A stretch of 64,000 nt of DNA from Alistipes sp. Zagget8 (GCA_001941065.1 MSHJ01000009.1:1-64000); one strand, 5' to 3'; shown: positions 54,567 through 63,499, counted from the first letter of the stretch. Made by a program: numbers and translations. Notes: generated by a model not told the origin, from the letters alone.

Positions 54567-56579
54567 ATGAAAAAACCGTTTCTTATCCTCACGGTCCTCT
54601 GCGCCCTGACGCTGCAAAGCCTTTGGGCGGCCCGGCCGCTGCAACACGCACAGCCCATCGCGGCCGGCGGCGAAGAGGGACTCTCCCCGATGTCGTTCGG
54701 ACTGACTTACAGCAACGCCCCGCGCGGATTCGCCTACATCTCCTCGGAAGAGTATCCCGATCTTTTCGTCTTTATCGCGAGCGGGATGCCCGACGCCCGG
54801 GGATTCTGGCGTTGCCCCTACGACCGGACCACGCCGGAGGGCGAACTCGTCTATGCCACACCCATCCGCATAGCCACCCCCTGGGACAAGGAGCAAAAAT
54901 TCCCCTCGCAGGTCCGCATCTTCCAGGACGGCAAGGAGGTCTACCTCCTGCGCCTCTCCACGAAACGCCTCGTCGTCACCCGCTGGGACGGCCGGGCGTT
55001 CACGACGGTCGCCGAAAGCGTGTTGAAGGGAATTCCCTATCCGATAGCGTCGTTCGACTGCATCCGCCGCGGCAAACGCGACATCGAGCTGGCGATTCTC
55101 TGCCACGACGGGCAGTCCTACCGTCCCGAAACGTTCAAAGGCGACCGCCAGTCCTACTACGACGGCGCCGAAATCTACCGCGGGGCGCTGCCCGGCTCGG
55201 GGCTTTTCCGTATGACGCTGGACGCCGGCAACTGGAACCAGATCACCGACGTCGAACAGGTGGGGTGTAGCATGAACCTCGTCATCGGGGCCAGCGAACT
55301 GGCCTGCGTGCGCTCGGCGGACGGCAGTTACGACGGCTACCTCTTTACCAACAAACTGGGAAGCATGAAATTCATCCCCTACCGGAAAAAGATTCCGACC
55401 GGGGGATTGCCGCCGCTCCATGCCATGCGCGACAACGAACACGTCCGCGTACATACGGCTTACAGCTCGCGCGTCATTCCCTATCCCTCGGGCCGGGACA
55501 ACCAACAGGACCTGATTATCGGCGGCGAAGCAGCCATGTATCACTACCGCTTCCTGGGCTCCACGCCCGAAGGGGCTCCGATCTATTCCGACCCGGCGCC
55601 GGTGCTGCAACGCAACGCCCCGCTCTACGGAGGTTCGCTGACGGTGCCCAATGTCGTGGACTGGGACGGCGACGGCGTGCTGGACATCGTGGCCGGCAAC
55701 TCGGAGGGACGGCTGCTCTTCTTCAAAAACCGCGGCACGAACGCCGAGCCTGATTTCGCCCGTTCGGAGGAGGTCTGCGCCGGAGGCAGCCCGATCCTGC
55801 TGCGCCCGGGCTATCACGTCGTGCAGGGTCCTTTCGAGGCTTCGTGGGGCTATCTCTGCCCGACGGTCTGCGACTGGAACGGCGACGGACTGCTTGACGT
55901 CGTGGTCTCGGGTTCACGGGCCAAATTCGAGGTGATGCTCAACCGCGGCACCCGCGAAAAACCCGAACTCGACGCTCCCGTGGCCCTGAGTGTGGATAAC
56001 CTCGAACTTTACGGCACCTGGCGCGTCCGCCCGGCCATCGCCCGGATCGGCGACAGCAACCGCATCGTCATCATGGACAAAGACAACGCCCTGCACATGT
56101 ACCGCCAGATCGACGATTTCAACGTCGAGGACATGGGCAAACTCCGCCTGACGGACGGTTCGCAGATTACCGGCCACAACAATGCGATGGAGTCGCTCGG
56201 ACAGATGGGGCGCGGCAAACTGCGCTTCGTGGACTGGGACGGCGACGGAAAACTCGACCTGCTGATCGGCTCGATCAAGCGGTCGTCGTACCCCTCGCCC
56301 GAGCGGGGGCTTCCCTACAACCGGTTCAAAAAGAAGGAGATCGGTCTGCAGGTCATGCTGCTGATCAACGTCGGGAGCAACGAAAAGATGGTTTTCAAAG
56401 AACCCGTCCAGCTGCAGATCGACGGCAAGGATTTCTACCTCGGCGCCCATTCGAACGCCCCCGAACCCTGTCTGCTGGGCGACACGTCGAAGGGTCCGAA
56501 TCTGGTGGTCGGATGCGAAAGCGGCAAATATTTCTTCTTCGAGCACGACCGGATCACGACCGTCGGAATCGACGACTGA
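54567..56579 (+). CDS. secreted FG-GAP/VCBS-repeat beta-propeller protein (paralogue 3)
   Basis: 670 aa. Signal peptide MKKPFLILTVLCALTLQSLWA. An N-terminal part with YDRTTPEGELVYATPIRI, then repeats DWDGDGVLDIVAG (near 365), DWNGDGLLDVVVS (near 435) and DWDGDGKLDLLIG (near 556), with FFKNRGTNAEPDF and WGYLCPTVCDWNGDG. It shares NAPLYGGSLTVPNVVDWDGDG with paralogue 2 (NPALYAGSLVTPTLVDWDGDG). Last gene of the 16.7-kb operon, just before a strong terminator. Function unknown; glycan binding or lysis by a calcium propeller is inferred. Confidence 0.8.
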   Translation: MKKPFLILTVLCALTLQSLWAARPLQHAQPIAAGGEEGLSPMSFGLTYSNAPRGFAYISSEEYPDLFVFIASGMPDARGFWRCPYDRTTPEGELVYATPIRIATPWDKEQKFPSQVRIFQDGKEVYLLRLSTKRLVVTRWDGRAFTTVAESVLKGIPYPIASFDCIRRGKRDIELAILCHDGQSYRPETFKGDRQSYYDGAEIYRGALPGSGLFRMTLDAGNWNQITDVEQVGCSMNLVIGASELACVRSADGSYDGYLFTNKLGSMKFIPYRKKIPTGGLPPLHAMRDNEHVRVHTAYSSRVIPYPSGRDNQQDLIIGGEAAMYHYRFLGSTPEGAPIYSDPAPVLQRNAPLYGGSLTVPNVVDWDGDGVLDIVAGNSEGRLLFFKNRGTNAEPDFARSEEVCAGGSPILLRPGYHVVQGPFEASWGYLCPTVCDWNGDGLLDVVVSGSRAKFEVMLNRGTREKPELDAPVALSVDNLELYGTWRVRPAIARIGDSNRIVIMDKDNALHMYRQIDDFNVEDMGKLRLTDGSQITGHNNAMESLGQMGRGKLRFVDWDGDGKLDLLIGSIKRSSYPSPERGLPYNRFKKKEIGLQVMLLINVGSNEKMVFKEPVQLQIDGKDFYLGAHSNAPEPCLLGDTSKGPNLVVGCESGKYFFFEHDRITTVGIDD

Positions 56580-56597
56580 CACGATTCCGGCACACGG

Positions 56598-56632
56598 AAA
56601 AGGGCTCTCTGAACGAATCAGAGAGCCCTTTT
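56598..56632. terminator. strong bidirectional terminator between the PUL operon and sppA
   Basis: A 15-bp stem (56598-56612 with 56618-56632), loop ACGAA, with T runs on both strands, between convergent stops at 56579 and 56654. Confidence 0.9.
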
Positions 56633-56653
56633 TCTATTTGAAAAGCAGCCATA

Positions 56654-58420
56654 CTACCGTATCTCGACCTTGTAGGGCGAGTACATCAGCACGCCCTGCT
56701 GGCGGAAGGCTTCGCGGACGGTGTTGTACTCCTTCATCATCAGCCCCAGCTCCGAACGGGTGAAAGCCTCGCGGACACTCACGTTGAGCGACGCGATGAA
56801 GGCCGCGAATCCCGTCGGGGTTTCAGTCACCTCGGTCACCCGGTAGTTGTCGCCCAGGTCGGCCTTGTCCACCGCCAGCGCAATGGCCGTCTTCAGGCCG
56901 CCGTAGGTGTCGATCAGGCCGATGCCCAGTGCATCCGCACCCGACCAGACCCGTCCGCCGGCAATGTCGAGAACCTTCTCGATGGGCAGGTTGCGGCCTT
57001 CGGCCACGTCGTTGGTGAAGGTCGTGTAGACCTTGTCCACGCCGCGCATGATCATCGACCGCTGGATGGGCGTGAGGGGTTCCGTGGCGAGGAAACTCGA
57101 CGAAGCGTTGCTCTGCACGCCGTCGATGGTGATGCCTAATTTATTCTTCAGCGCCTCGCGCGTGTCGAGGATCATGCCGAAGACCCCGATCGAACCCGTG
57201 AGGGTCAGTTTGTCGGCCACGATCACGTCCGCCGGGCAGGAGATGTAGTAACCGCCGCTGGCGGCATAGGAGCCCATCGACACGACGACGGGTTTCTCGG
57301 CCTTGAGTAGCTCGATTTCCCGCCAGATGACGTCCGAAGCCAGTGCGCTGCCGCCGGGGGAGTTGACCCGCAGCACCACGGCCTTGACCTTCTCGTCGTC
57401 GCGCACGCCGGCGATCTTCGCGGCCAGCGTGTTGCCGTAAATCTCCTTGCCGTAGCCCTCGCCGTCGACGATCTGGCCGTCGGCATAGACGATGGCCACC
57501 TGGTCGGCGGAGATGTTCTTCAGGTCGGCGCCGACCTGCGAAGCGTAGTCGCCCAGCGTTATGAAGGCATAGTCGTCGGAAACCCCTAATTCGGCGAAGA
57601 CCTCCTCCATCTGGTCTTCGTAGACCAGGCTGTCCACGAATCCGTATTGGAGCGCCTCCTCGGGAAGCGTCACCTGCAGGTTGTCGGTAATGCGCCGCAT
57701 CTGCACCGAATCGATGCCGCGGGATTCGCAGACGGCACCCGAAATGGTTCCCCACATCGAATTCACCAACGCCTGCATCTGCTCGCGGTTCGCGGGCGAC
57801 ATCTTATTGAGGATAAACGGTTCCACGGCGCTCTTGTATTTGCAGGCCGTGGGGCGGAACACCTCGGCACGAAGGTCCAGTTTGTCCAGCAGGCCCTTGT
57901 AGAACATCACGTTCGAAGCCATTCCGGACCAGTCCATGCCGCCTTCAGGCTGCAGGTAGATCTTGTCGGCGACCGAGGCGAGGTAATACTGCCCCTGGGA
58001 ATAGGTCTCGTTGTAGGCGACGACGAATTTGCCGCTCTGCTTGAATTCGAGCAACGCTTCGCGCAGCTCTTCCAGCAGCGCCGATCCCGTGACGCCGCCT
58101 TCGCCGTTCATGCGCAGGTAGATACCTTTGATCCGGCTGTCGGCGGCAGCGGCCTCGATGGCCCGGAGCGCCTTCAACAGCGGCAGCTGCCGCGTGGTCT
58201 GCAGCGTCATCAGGTCGATGCCGGCCAGCGGATCGGACGAGGGAGCGTCGGTCAGCACCTCGGAAAAATCGATCTTCAGGATCGATTCGGAATGCACCGC
58301 AACACTTTTATCCATCGACCCGGCGATACCCAGCAGAATGAAAATCCAGAGGAAAAACACCAGGAACGTCCCCACGACCACCGCAAGCAGTCCGGCCAGA
58401 AAAGTCTTTACAAAATTCAT
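56654..58420 (-). CDS. sppA: signal peptide peptidase SppA, 67K type
   Basis: 588 aa. N-terminal membrane anchor FLAGLLAVVVGTFLVFFLWIFILLGIAG, then two tandem S49 domains on the periplasmic side. The catalytic Lys lies in YYLASVADKIYLQPEGG (first domain) and the Ser in VVSMGSYAASGGYYISCPAD (second domain), as in E. coli SppA. It degrades cleaved signal peptides in the membrane. Its leader is about 186 nt and carries hairpins and a G4-type motif. Confidence 0.94.
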   Translation of the reverse strand: MNFVKTFLAGLLAVVVGTFLVFFLWIFILLGIAGSMDKSVAVHSESILKIDFSEVLTDAPSSDPLAGIDLMTLQTTRQLPLLKALRAIEAAAADSRIKGIYLRMNGEGGVTGSALLEELREALLEFKQSGKFVVAYNETYSQGQYYLASVADKIYLQPEGGMDWSGMASNVMFYKGLLDKLDLRAEVFRPTACKYKSAVEPFILNKMSPANREQMQALVNSMWGTISGAVCESRGIDSVQMRRITDNLQVTLPEEALQYGFVDSLVYEDQMEEVFAELGVSDDYAFITLGDYASQVGADLKNISADQVAIVYADGQIVDGEGYGKEIYGNTLAAKIAGVRDDEKVKAVVLRVNSPGGSALASDVIWREIELLKAEKPVVVSMGSYAASGGYYISCPADVIVADKLTLTGSIGVFGMILDTREALKNKLGITIDGVQSNASSSFLATEPLTPIQRSMIMRGVDKVYTTFTNDVAEGRNLPIEKVLDIAGGRVWSGADALGIGLIDTYGGLKTAIALAVDKADLGDNYRVTEVTETPTGFAAFIASLNVSVREAFTRSELGLMMKEYNTVREAFRQQGVLMYSPYKVEIR

Positions 58421-58479
58421 AATACGTCTATTTTTTGTTTATTCTTTGTTGTTTGCCTTCCATTTCCGAAGGGTGTATT

Positions 58480-58540
58480 CGCGGCTTTCAGCCGCGTTTA
58501 CAAATCCGACCCACCCCCAAACCCCCGCCCCAGGCGGGGG
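58480..58540 (-). other. structured GC-rich leader of sppA: two hairpins and a G-quadruplex motif
   Basis: CGCGGCT-TTC-AGCCGCG (58480-58496) is one hairpin. CCCCCGCC/GGCGGGGG (58522-58529 with 58533-58540) is another. On the minus strand, bases 58531 to 58510 form GGGG-C-GGGGG-TTT-GGGGG-T-GGG, a canonical four-run G4 pattern that overlaps the second hairpin. The remainder of the 405-bp gap between sppA and mrp holds promoters only. Confidence 0.6.
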
Positions 58541-58612
58541 CTTGTCGCAACGCAACCGGGTTGTCTCCCGAAATTACATCAAACTATCAATCAAAAATCC
58601 CTTCTTTGTCCG

Positions 58613-58642
58613 CAAATATAACGATATTCTACGAAAAACAAA
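58613..58642 (-). promoter_or_regulatory. sppA promoter
   Basis: Minus strand: TTTG (58642-58639), 18 bp, TATATTTG (58620-58613). It predicts a leader of roughly 186 nt to the ATG at 58420. Confidence 0.6.
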
Positions 58643-58705
58643 TAAAATTTATCGTTTTTCGATAAAAAAAGACCGTGTCCTATATTTATTGTCCAAAATA
58701 TGCGT

Positions 58706-58736
58706 TATCTTTAGTGTCGTAACGACACTTTTATTA
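58706..58736 (+). promoter_or_regulatory. palindromic promoter-proximal element, copy B
   Basis: TATCTTTA (58706-58713), the dyad GTGTCGTAACGACAC (58714-58728) and TTTTATTA (58729-58736). Copy A is at 11635-11672. It lies 112 nt before the mrp ATG and upstream of the second, better mrp promoter. Confidence 0.6.
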
Positions 58737-58771
58737 ATCGGAACGTTTTGCCGGACCGCACGCAGTTCGGT

Positions 58772-58802
58772 TTTGAACCCGTTCCGCTTTTTGCTATCTT
58801 TG
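58772..58802 (+). promoter_or_regulatory. mrp promoter
   Basis: TTTG (58772-58775), 19 bp, TATCTTTG (58795-58802): an exact consensus, 23 nt before ATG 58826. Confidence 0.75.
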
Positions 58803-58825
58803 CGAACGATAAAGCGTTTTTGTCC

Positions 58826-59878
58826 ATGGAAGAAAAAATCAAACACCTCCTTGCGGCGGTCGTCCATCCCGAAACGGGACAGGACATCGTCACGAGCGGA
58901 TTCATCGAACATACGGCGGCCGCAAACGGAAAAGTCACGGTCGTCCTGCGCTTCGCCAAGGCCCGCGACCCGTTCGCGGTGAAGATCAAGAACCAGGCCG
59001 AAGCCCTTTTGCGCGAGGCGTTTCCGGACGCCGAAGTGCTGGTTGTCATCAAGGAAGGCGGGGCCGCACCGCGTCCCGAACCTAAGCAGAACACCACTAC
59101 GGGCGGCATCGCCAAGGTGATTGCCGTGGCTTCGGGCAAGGGCGGGGTAGGCAAGTCCACCGTCACGGCCAACCTGGCCGTTGCGCTGCGGAACATGGGT
59201 TTCCGCGTGGGGATTCTCGACGCCGACATTTACGGACCTTCGCAGCCCAAGATGTTCGGCGTGGAAGGCTATGTCCCCGAAGCCGTCGCCGAGGACGGGG
59301 TGGACCGCATCGTGCCGGCCGAATCGATGGACATCCGGCTGATGTCGATCGGCTTCTTCATCAAACCCACCGACGCCCTGCTGTGGCGCGGGGCCATGGC
59401 CGTCAGCGCCCTGAAGCAGATGATCCACCAGACCCGGTGGGGTACGCTGGATTTTCTGCTGGCAGACCTGCCTCCCGGCACGGGCGACGTGCACCTCTCG
59501 ATCATCGGGGAGTTGAAGATAGACGCCGCGGTGATCGTCTCGACGCCCCAGCAGATTGCCGTGGCCGATGTCGTGCGCGGCGTGGAGATGTTCCGCAACG
59601 AAAATGTCAACATCCCCGTGGCGGGCATCATCGAGAACATGGCGTGGTTCACCCCCGCCGAGCTGCCCGAAAACCGCTACTACATCTTCGGACACGGCGG
59701 AGCCCGCGCCTTCGCCGCGCAGAGCGGCGTGGATTTCCTGGGCGAAATACCCATCGTACAGTCGATTATGGAAGGCGGGGAGGAGGGACGCCCCGCAGCA
59801 GGGATCGATCCGCGCGTCGAGGAGAACTACCGGGAAATCGCCGAAAAGATCGTTTCAAAAGTGATGAAAAACGGTTGA
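58826..59878 (+). CDS. mrp: Mrp/NBP35-family Fe-S cluster carrier ATPase
   Basis: 350 aa from ATG 58826. An N-terminal MIP18/DUF59-like domain (LLAAVVHPETGQDIVTSGFIEH) precedes the P-loop domain with the deviant Walker A ASGKGGVGKSTVTANLA near 112, DADIYGPSQPKMFG, LADLPPGTGDVHLS and ISTP-like VSTPQQIAVADVVRG. It binds and transfers Fe-S clusters. The C-terminal CxxC of E. coli ApbC is absent; that place reads MAWFTPAELPENRYYIFG. I believe this is usual in Bacteroidetes, so cluster ligands must differ. It lies beside the candidate origin. Confidence 0.93.
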   Translation: MEEKIKHLLAAVVHPETGQDIVTSGFIEHTAAANGKVTVVLRFAKARDPFAVKIKNQAEALLREAFPDAEVLVVIKEGGAAPRPEPKQNTTTGGIAKVIAVASGKGGVGKSTVTANLAVALRNMGFRVGILDADIYGPSQPKMFGVEGYVPEAVAEDGVDRIVPAESMDIRLMSIGFFIKPTDALLWRGAMAVSALKQMIHQTRWGTLDFLLADLPPGTGDVHLSIIGELKIDAAVIVSTPQQIAVADVVRGVEMFRNENVNIPVAGIIENMAWFTPAELPENRYYIFGHGGARAFAAQSGVDFLGEIPIVQSIMEGGEEGRPAAGIDPRVEENYREIAEKIVSKVMKNG

Positions 59879-60266
59879 TAACTCCGACAACAACCTGTCG
59901 ATAAACGTTGGAAAAATAGTGAAAAGTCAGGGCCCGAAAATTTGCTTTTTGAAAATGAGGAAAGGTATATACGGCTTTTCACCGAAACCAAATTTTTTTA
60001 TGACAAGTTATGCCGGGGTCAATCAGGTCGGAAACGGCATGGAATGTTAAAAACAAATGGCTGTCAGTATGTCGACAACCTATTTCAACAACTGTTGATT
60101 ATTTTTCTATTTTTTTGATTTTTAATTAATTAAAACTTAAAATAAAAAACAAAAAAAGAAAAAAATGTTGATAGGAAAATAACACGCTCAGTTGTCAACA
60201 GTATCAACAGCTATTATATCTATTCTTCTTTATTATTTAAATTAATTAAAGGAATAAAAATAAAAA
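59873..60266. other. AT-rich intergenic region with DnaA-box-like 9-mers, candidate oriC
   Basis: About 390 bp without a gene. Relative to the E. coli box TTATCCACA it holds near-matches: TTATCAACC (minus, 59873-59881), TTATCGACA (minus, 59896-59904), TTGTCGACA (minus, 60070-60078), ATTTCAACA (plus, 60082-60090), TAATCAACA (minus, 60093-60101), CTATCAACA (minus, 60166-60174), and TTGTCAACA with GTATCAACA head-to-tail (plus, 60192-60209). A very AT-rich stretch (60100-60180) suits unwinding. Housekeeping genes to the left run mostly leftward, those to the right rightward. Confidence 0.55.
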
Positions 60267-61208
60267 ATGAAGGTCGAAAACTCAGCCGAACTCAGCCGCC
60301 GCATCGAGGAACTCAAGCGAGAGAAGAACGCCGTGATCCTGGCGCACTACTACACCACCCCCGAGGTGCAGGCCGTCGCCGACTACCTGGGCGACTCGCT
60401 CGCCCTGTCGGTGAGGGCGCAGTCGGTCGATGCCGACATCATCCTCTTCGCCGGGGTGCATTTTATGGCCGAGACCGCCAAGGTCCTCTGCCCCGAAAAG
60501 AAGGTGCTGATACCCTGCCCTGAGGCGGGCTGCTCGCTGGCCGAGTCGTGCGATGCCGCGGAGTTCGCGGCTTTCAAGGCGCAGCATCCCGGTCATACGG
60601 TGGTCTCCTACGTCAACACCACGGTCGGTGTCAAGGCCCTGACCGACATCTGCTGCACGTCGTCCAACGCCCTGAAGGTCGTGGAGTCCATCCCTGCCGA
60701 CCAGCCGGTCATCTTTGCCCCGGACCGTAACCTGGGAGCCTACATCCAGAAGCTGACCGGGCGGCAGAATATGGTGCTGTGGAACGGCGCCTGCCACGTT
60801 CATGAGGAATTTTCGCTCGAAAAGCTCCTGAAGCTCAAGCAGGAGCACCCCGAAGCCAAGGTCGTGGCGCACCCCGAATGCCGCGCCTATATCCTCGAGG
60901 CGGCCGATTATGTGGGTTCCACGGCGGGCATCCTGGAGTACTGCGGGCGGAGCGATGCGCAGGCGTTTATCGTCGTGACCGAGTCGGGGATTCTGGCCGA
61001 GATGAAAAAACGCTATCCTGCGAAGACTTTTATCCCGGCGCCTCCCGACGACGAGACCTGCGCCTGCAACAACTGCCGGTATATGAAGATGGTGACGCTG
61101 GAGAACATCTGCGCGTGCCTCGAGCGCGAAGCCCCCGAAATCGTGCTCGACGAAGAGGTGCGCCGCAGCGCCGAACGCTCGATCCTGAACATGATCGCCA
61201 TCAAATAG
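60267..61208 (+). CDS. nadA: quinolinate synthase A
   Basis: 313 aa, cytoplasmic. It condenses iminoaspartate with dihydroxyacetone phosphate to quinolinate in NAD synthesis, using a [4Fe-4S] cluster. Features: KNAVILAHYYTTPEVQAVADYLGDSLALS, PEAGCSLAESCD, YVNTTVGVKALTDICCTSSNAL with a cluster Cys, VVAHPECR and the C-terminal DETCACNNCRYMKMVTLENI with the last cluster Cys. nadB and nadC are not in the window. Confidence 0.96.
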   Translation: MKVENSAELSRRIEELKREKNAVILAHYYTTPEVQAVADYLGDSLALSVRAQSVDADIILFAGVHFMAETAKVLCPEKKVLIPCPEAGCSLAESCDAAEFAAFKAQHPGHTVVSYVNTTVGVKALTDICCTSSNALKVVESIPADQPVIFAPDRNLGAYIQKLTGRQNMVLWNGACHVHEEFSLEKLLKLKQEHPEAKVVAHPECRAYILEAADYVGSTAGILEYCGRSDAQAFIVVTESGILAEMKKRYPAKTFIPAPPDDETCACNNCRYMKMVTLENICACLEREAPEIVLDEEVRRSAERSILNMIAIK

Positions 61209-61290
61209 ATTTTTTCTTCTGTTAAATTTTAATTCTTTTTCTTTTTTTTATAAGCAAATCTAATTTTAAACAAAAAAATAATAAAAAAAC

Positions 61291-63387
61291 ATGAAAAAAC
61301 TCTTTTTACTGTTTGCCGCGGCGTGCGTCACCTTTTCGGCTGCGGCAGACGAGGGCATGTGGATGCTGCCTTACCTCCAGAAGATGAACGCCAAGGACAT
61401 GAAGGCCCGCGGCTGCAAACTTTCGGCCGAGGAGATTTACAGCATGAACAACTCCTCGCTGAAGGACGCCATCGTCATCTTCGGGGGCGGCTGCACGGGA
61501 GAGATCGTCTCGCCCGAAGGACTGCTCTTCACCAATCACCACTGCGGCTACGGGTCGATTCAGGCCCTCTCGTCCGTGGAGCATGACTACCTGAAGAACG
61601 GTTTCTGGGCCATGTCGCGGGCCGAGGAGATTCCCGCTCCGGGGCTCAAGGTGCGCTTTATCCGCAAGATCGTCGACGTGACGTCCGACATTTTGGGGGC
61701 CGTGCCCGACATCGCCGGCGGCGAGGAGCGTTCGCGGCTGGTTGCGGAGCATGCGGAGGCCGTGAAGAGCCGCTTCGAAACCGAGAACCCCGGGATGGAA
61801 ATTTCCGTGAAGCCTTTCTTCGGGGGCAACCAGTTCTTCGCCTTCGTGATCGAGGTCTTTTCGGACGTGCGCCTGGTCGGCACGCCGCCCACTTCGATCG
61901 GCAAGTTCGGCGGAGACACCGACAACTGGATGTGGCCGCGTCATACGGGCGATTTCTCGGTCTTTCGGGTCTATGCCGGACCCGATAACAAGCCGGCCGA
62001 ATACGCGCCCGAAAACCGCCCTTACAAGGCCGAAAAATTCCTGAAGGTTTCCCTGAACGGTTACGACGAAGCCGACTTTGCCATGATCATGGGTTTCCCG
62101 GGTTCGACGCAGCGTTACATGACCTCTTACGAGATCGACCGGATGCTGGAGGTGGAGAATCCCCAGCGCATCTTCATCCGCGGCGAACGGCAGGCGATCC
62201 TCAAAGAGGATATGGCCGCCAGCGACAAGGTCCGCATTCAGTATGCATCGAAATACGCCCAGTCGTCGAACTACTGGAAGAATTCGATCGGTATGTCGCG
62301 CGGTATCAAACGACTGGACGTGAAGGGCCGCAAGCAGGAGCAGGAGGCCGCGTTCCGGGCGTGGGCGGCTAAAAACACGCTGCCGACCGAAGGATATGTG
62401 GATGCGCTGGACAAGATCCGCGAATCGGTGGAGGAGACGCTTCCCAGCTTCGCTTCGCGGCAGTATCTGCAGGAGGCGTTCCTGAGGGCCGTGGAAATTC
62501 TCACGCCGGCGCGTTATGCGCTTATGCTGAAAGGCGCCGAGCTGGAGAAGGCCCTGAAGGGTTTCTATAAGGATTATAACAGGGCGACGGACCGCCGTGT
62601 CGCCAAACGGATGTTCCAGATTGTCAAGGAGAACTGCAAGGAACTGCCTTCGGTATTCGCCGAGGTGATCGAAGAGCGGTTCGGGGGCGATACGGATGCC
62701 TATGTGGATTACCTTTACGACAATTCGGTGTTGGCCGACGAAGGGAAGGCATTGGCGGCTGTCGCTTCGGGCGAGGACCTTTCGAAAGACCCCGCGGTGC
62801 TGCTCAACCGGTCCATCGCCAAAAAAATGCGTGCCCTGAGCGAGGCCCAGCAGGACGGACAGCAGAAATATGCCGACGGACACCGTCTTTATATCGCCGG
62901 CTTGATGCGTATGCAGCCCAAAAAGGCGTGGGCTTCGGATGCCAATTTCACGATTCGCCTGACCTATGGACGCGTACTGCCCTACAATCCCGCAGACGGT
63001 ATCCGTTACAACTATTACACGACGCTCAAGGGCGTGATGGAGAAGGAGAATCCCGAAAATCCGACGGAGTTCACCGTTCCCGAGAAGCTCAAGGAGCTTT
63101 ATGCCGCAAAGGATTTCGGCCGCTATGCCAATGCTGCGGGCGAGCTTCCCACGTGCTTCCTGGCCGACTGCGACATCACGGGCGGCAACTCGGGATCGCC
63201 GGTGCTGAATGCCAAGGGATCGCTGATCGGTCTGGCTTTCGACGGCAACTGGGAGGCGATGTCGGGCGACGTGGCTTTCGAACCCGAATTGCAGCGCACG
63301 ATCGCAGTCGATGTGCGTTACGTGCTGTTCGTCATCGACAAGTTCGCCGGTGCCGGATGGCTGCTCGACGAACTCCAGTTCGAGTAA
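61291..63387 (+). CDS. S46-family dipeptidyl-peptidase, DPP7-type
   Basis: 698 aa. Signal peptide MKKLFLLFAAACVTFSAAA, then the S46 N-terminus DEGMWMLPYLQ. The catalytic triad is visible: His in LFTNHHCGYG near 82, Asp in GGDTDNWMWPRHTGDF near 208 and Ser in GGNSGSP near 633. The S1 position in FDGNWEAMSGD (near 652) is Gly, as in DPP7, which prefers hydrophobic P1 residues; DPP11 has Arg there. It is periplasmic and releases dipeptides from peptides, typical of Bacteroidetes that use peptides. The 82-bp AT-rich gap upstream shows no clear promoter. Confidence 0.93.
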   Translation: MKKLFLLFAAACVTFSAAADEGMWMLPYLQKMNAKDMKARGCKLSAEEIYSMNNSSLKDAIVIFGGGCTGEIVSPEGLLFTNHHCGYGSIQALSSVEHDYLKNGFWAMSRAEEIPAPGLKVRFIRKIVDVTSDILGAVPDIAGGEERSRLVAEHAEAVKSRFETENPGMEISVKPFFGGNQFFAFVIEVFSDVRLVGTPPTSIGKFGGDTDNWMWPRHTGDFSVFRVYAGPDNKPAEYAPENRPYKAEKFLKVSLNGYDEADFAMIMGFPGSTQRYMTSYEIDRMLEVENPQRIFIRGERQAILKEDMAASDKVRIQYASKYAQSSNYWKNSIGMSRGIKRLDVKGRKQEQEAAFRAWAAKNTLPTEGYVDALDKIRESVEETLPSFASRQYLQEAFLRAVEILTPARYALMLKGAELEKALKGFYKDYNRATDRRVAKRMFQIVKENCKELPSVFAEVIEERFGGDTDAYVDYLYDNSVLADEGKALAAVASGEDLSKDPAVLLNRSIAKKMRALSEAQQDGQQKYADGHRLYIAGLMRMQPKKAWASDANFTIRLTYGRVLPYNPADGIRYNYYTTLKGVMEKENPENPTEFTVPEKLKELYAAKDFGRYANAAGELPTCFLADCDITGGNSGSPVLNAKGSLIGLAFDGNWEAMSGDVAFEPELQRTIAVDVRYVLFVIDKFAGAGWLLDELQFE

Positions 63388-63408
63388 ATCCGGATTTTCC
63401 GGCGGAAC

Positions 63409-63442
63409 AAAAGAGGCGTGCCTTTCGGGGTGCGCCTCTTTT
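63409..63442 (+). terminator. terminator of the S46 peptidase gene
   Basis: A 10-bp stem (63409-63418 with 63433-63442) followed by T, 21 nt after the stop. Confidence 0.8.
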
Positions 63443-63499
63443 TATGGACGGTCTTTTACAAAATGTGGGCGTTTAGTTCCCGAATATCTCAAAATTTAG

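Noticed and set aside
39858-56579. Calling the locus a sialic-acid utilisation operon because of the sialidase-like, sialate-O-acetylesterase-family and NanA-family genes
   Set aside because: The BNR proteins show no FRIP motif, the esterase and aldolase families are broader than sialic acid, and no ManNAc epimerase, NanM-like or NagA/NagB gene is present in the window.
60100-60180. AT-rich, A-rich stretch as an AT-rich island from a mobile element or phage
   Set aside because: No integrase, transposase, terminal repeats or att-like duplications flank it, and both neighbours (mrp, nadA) are core genes.
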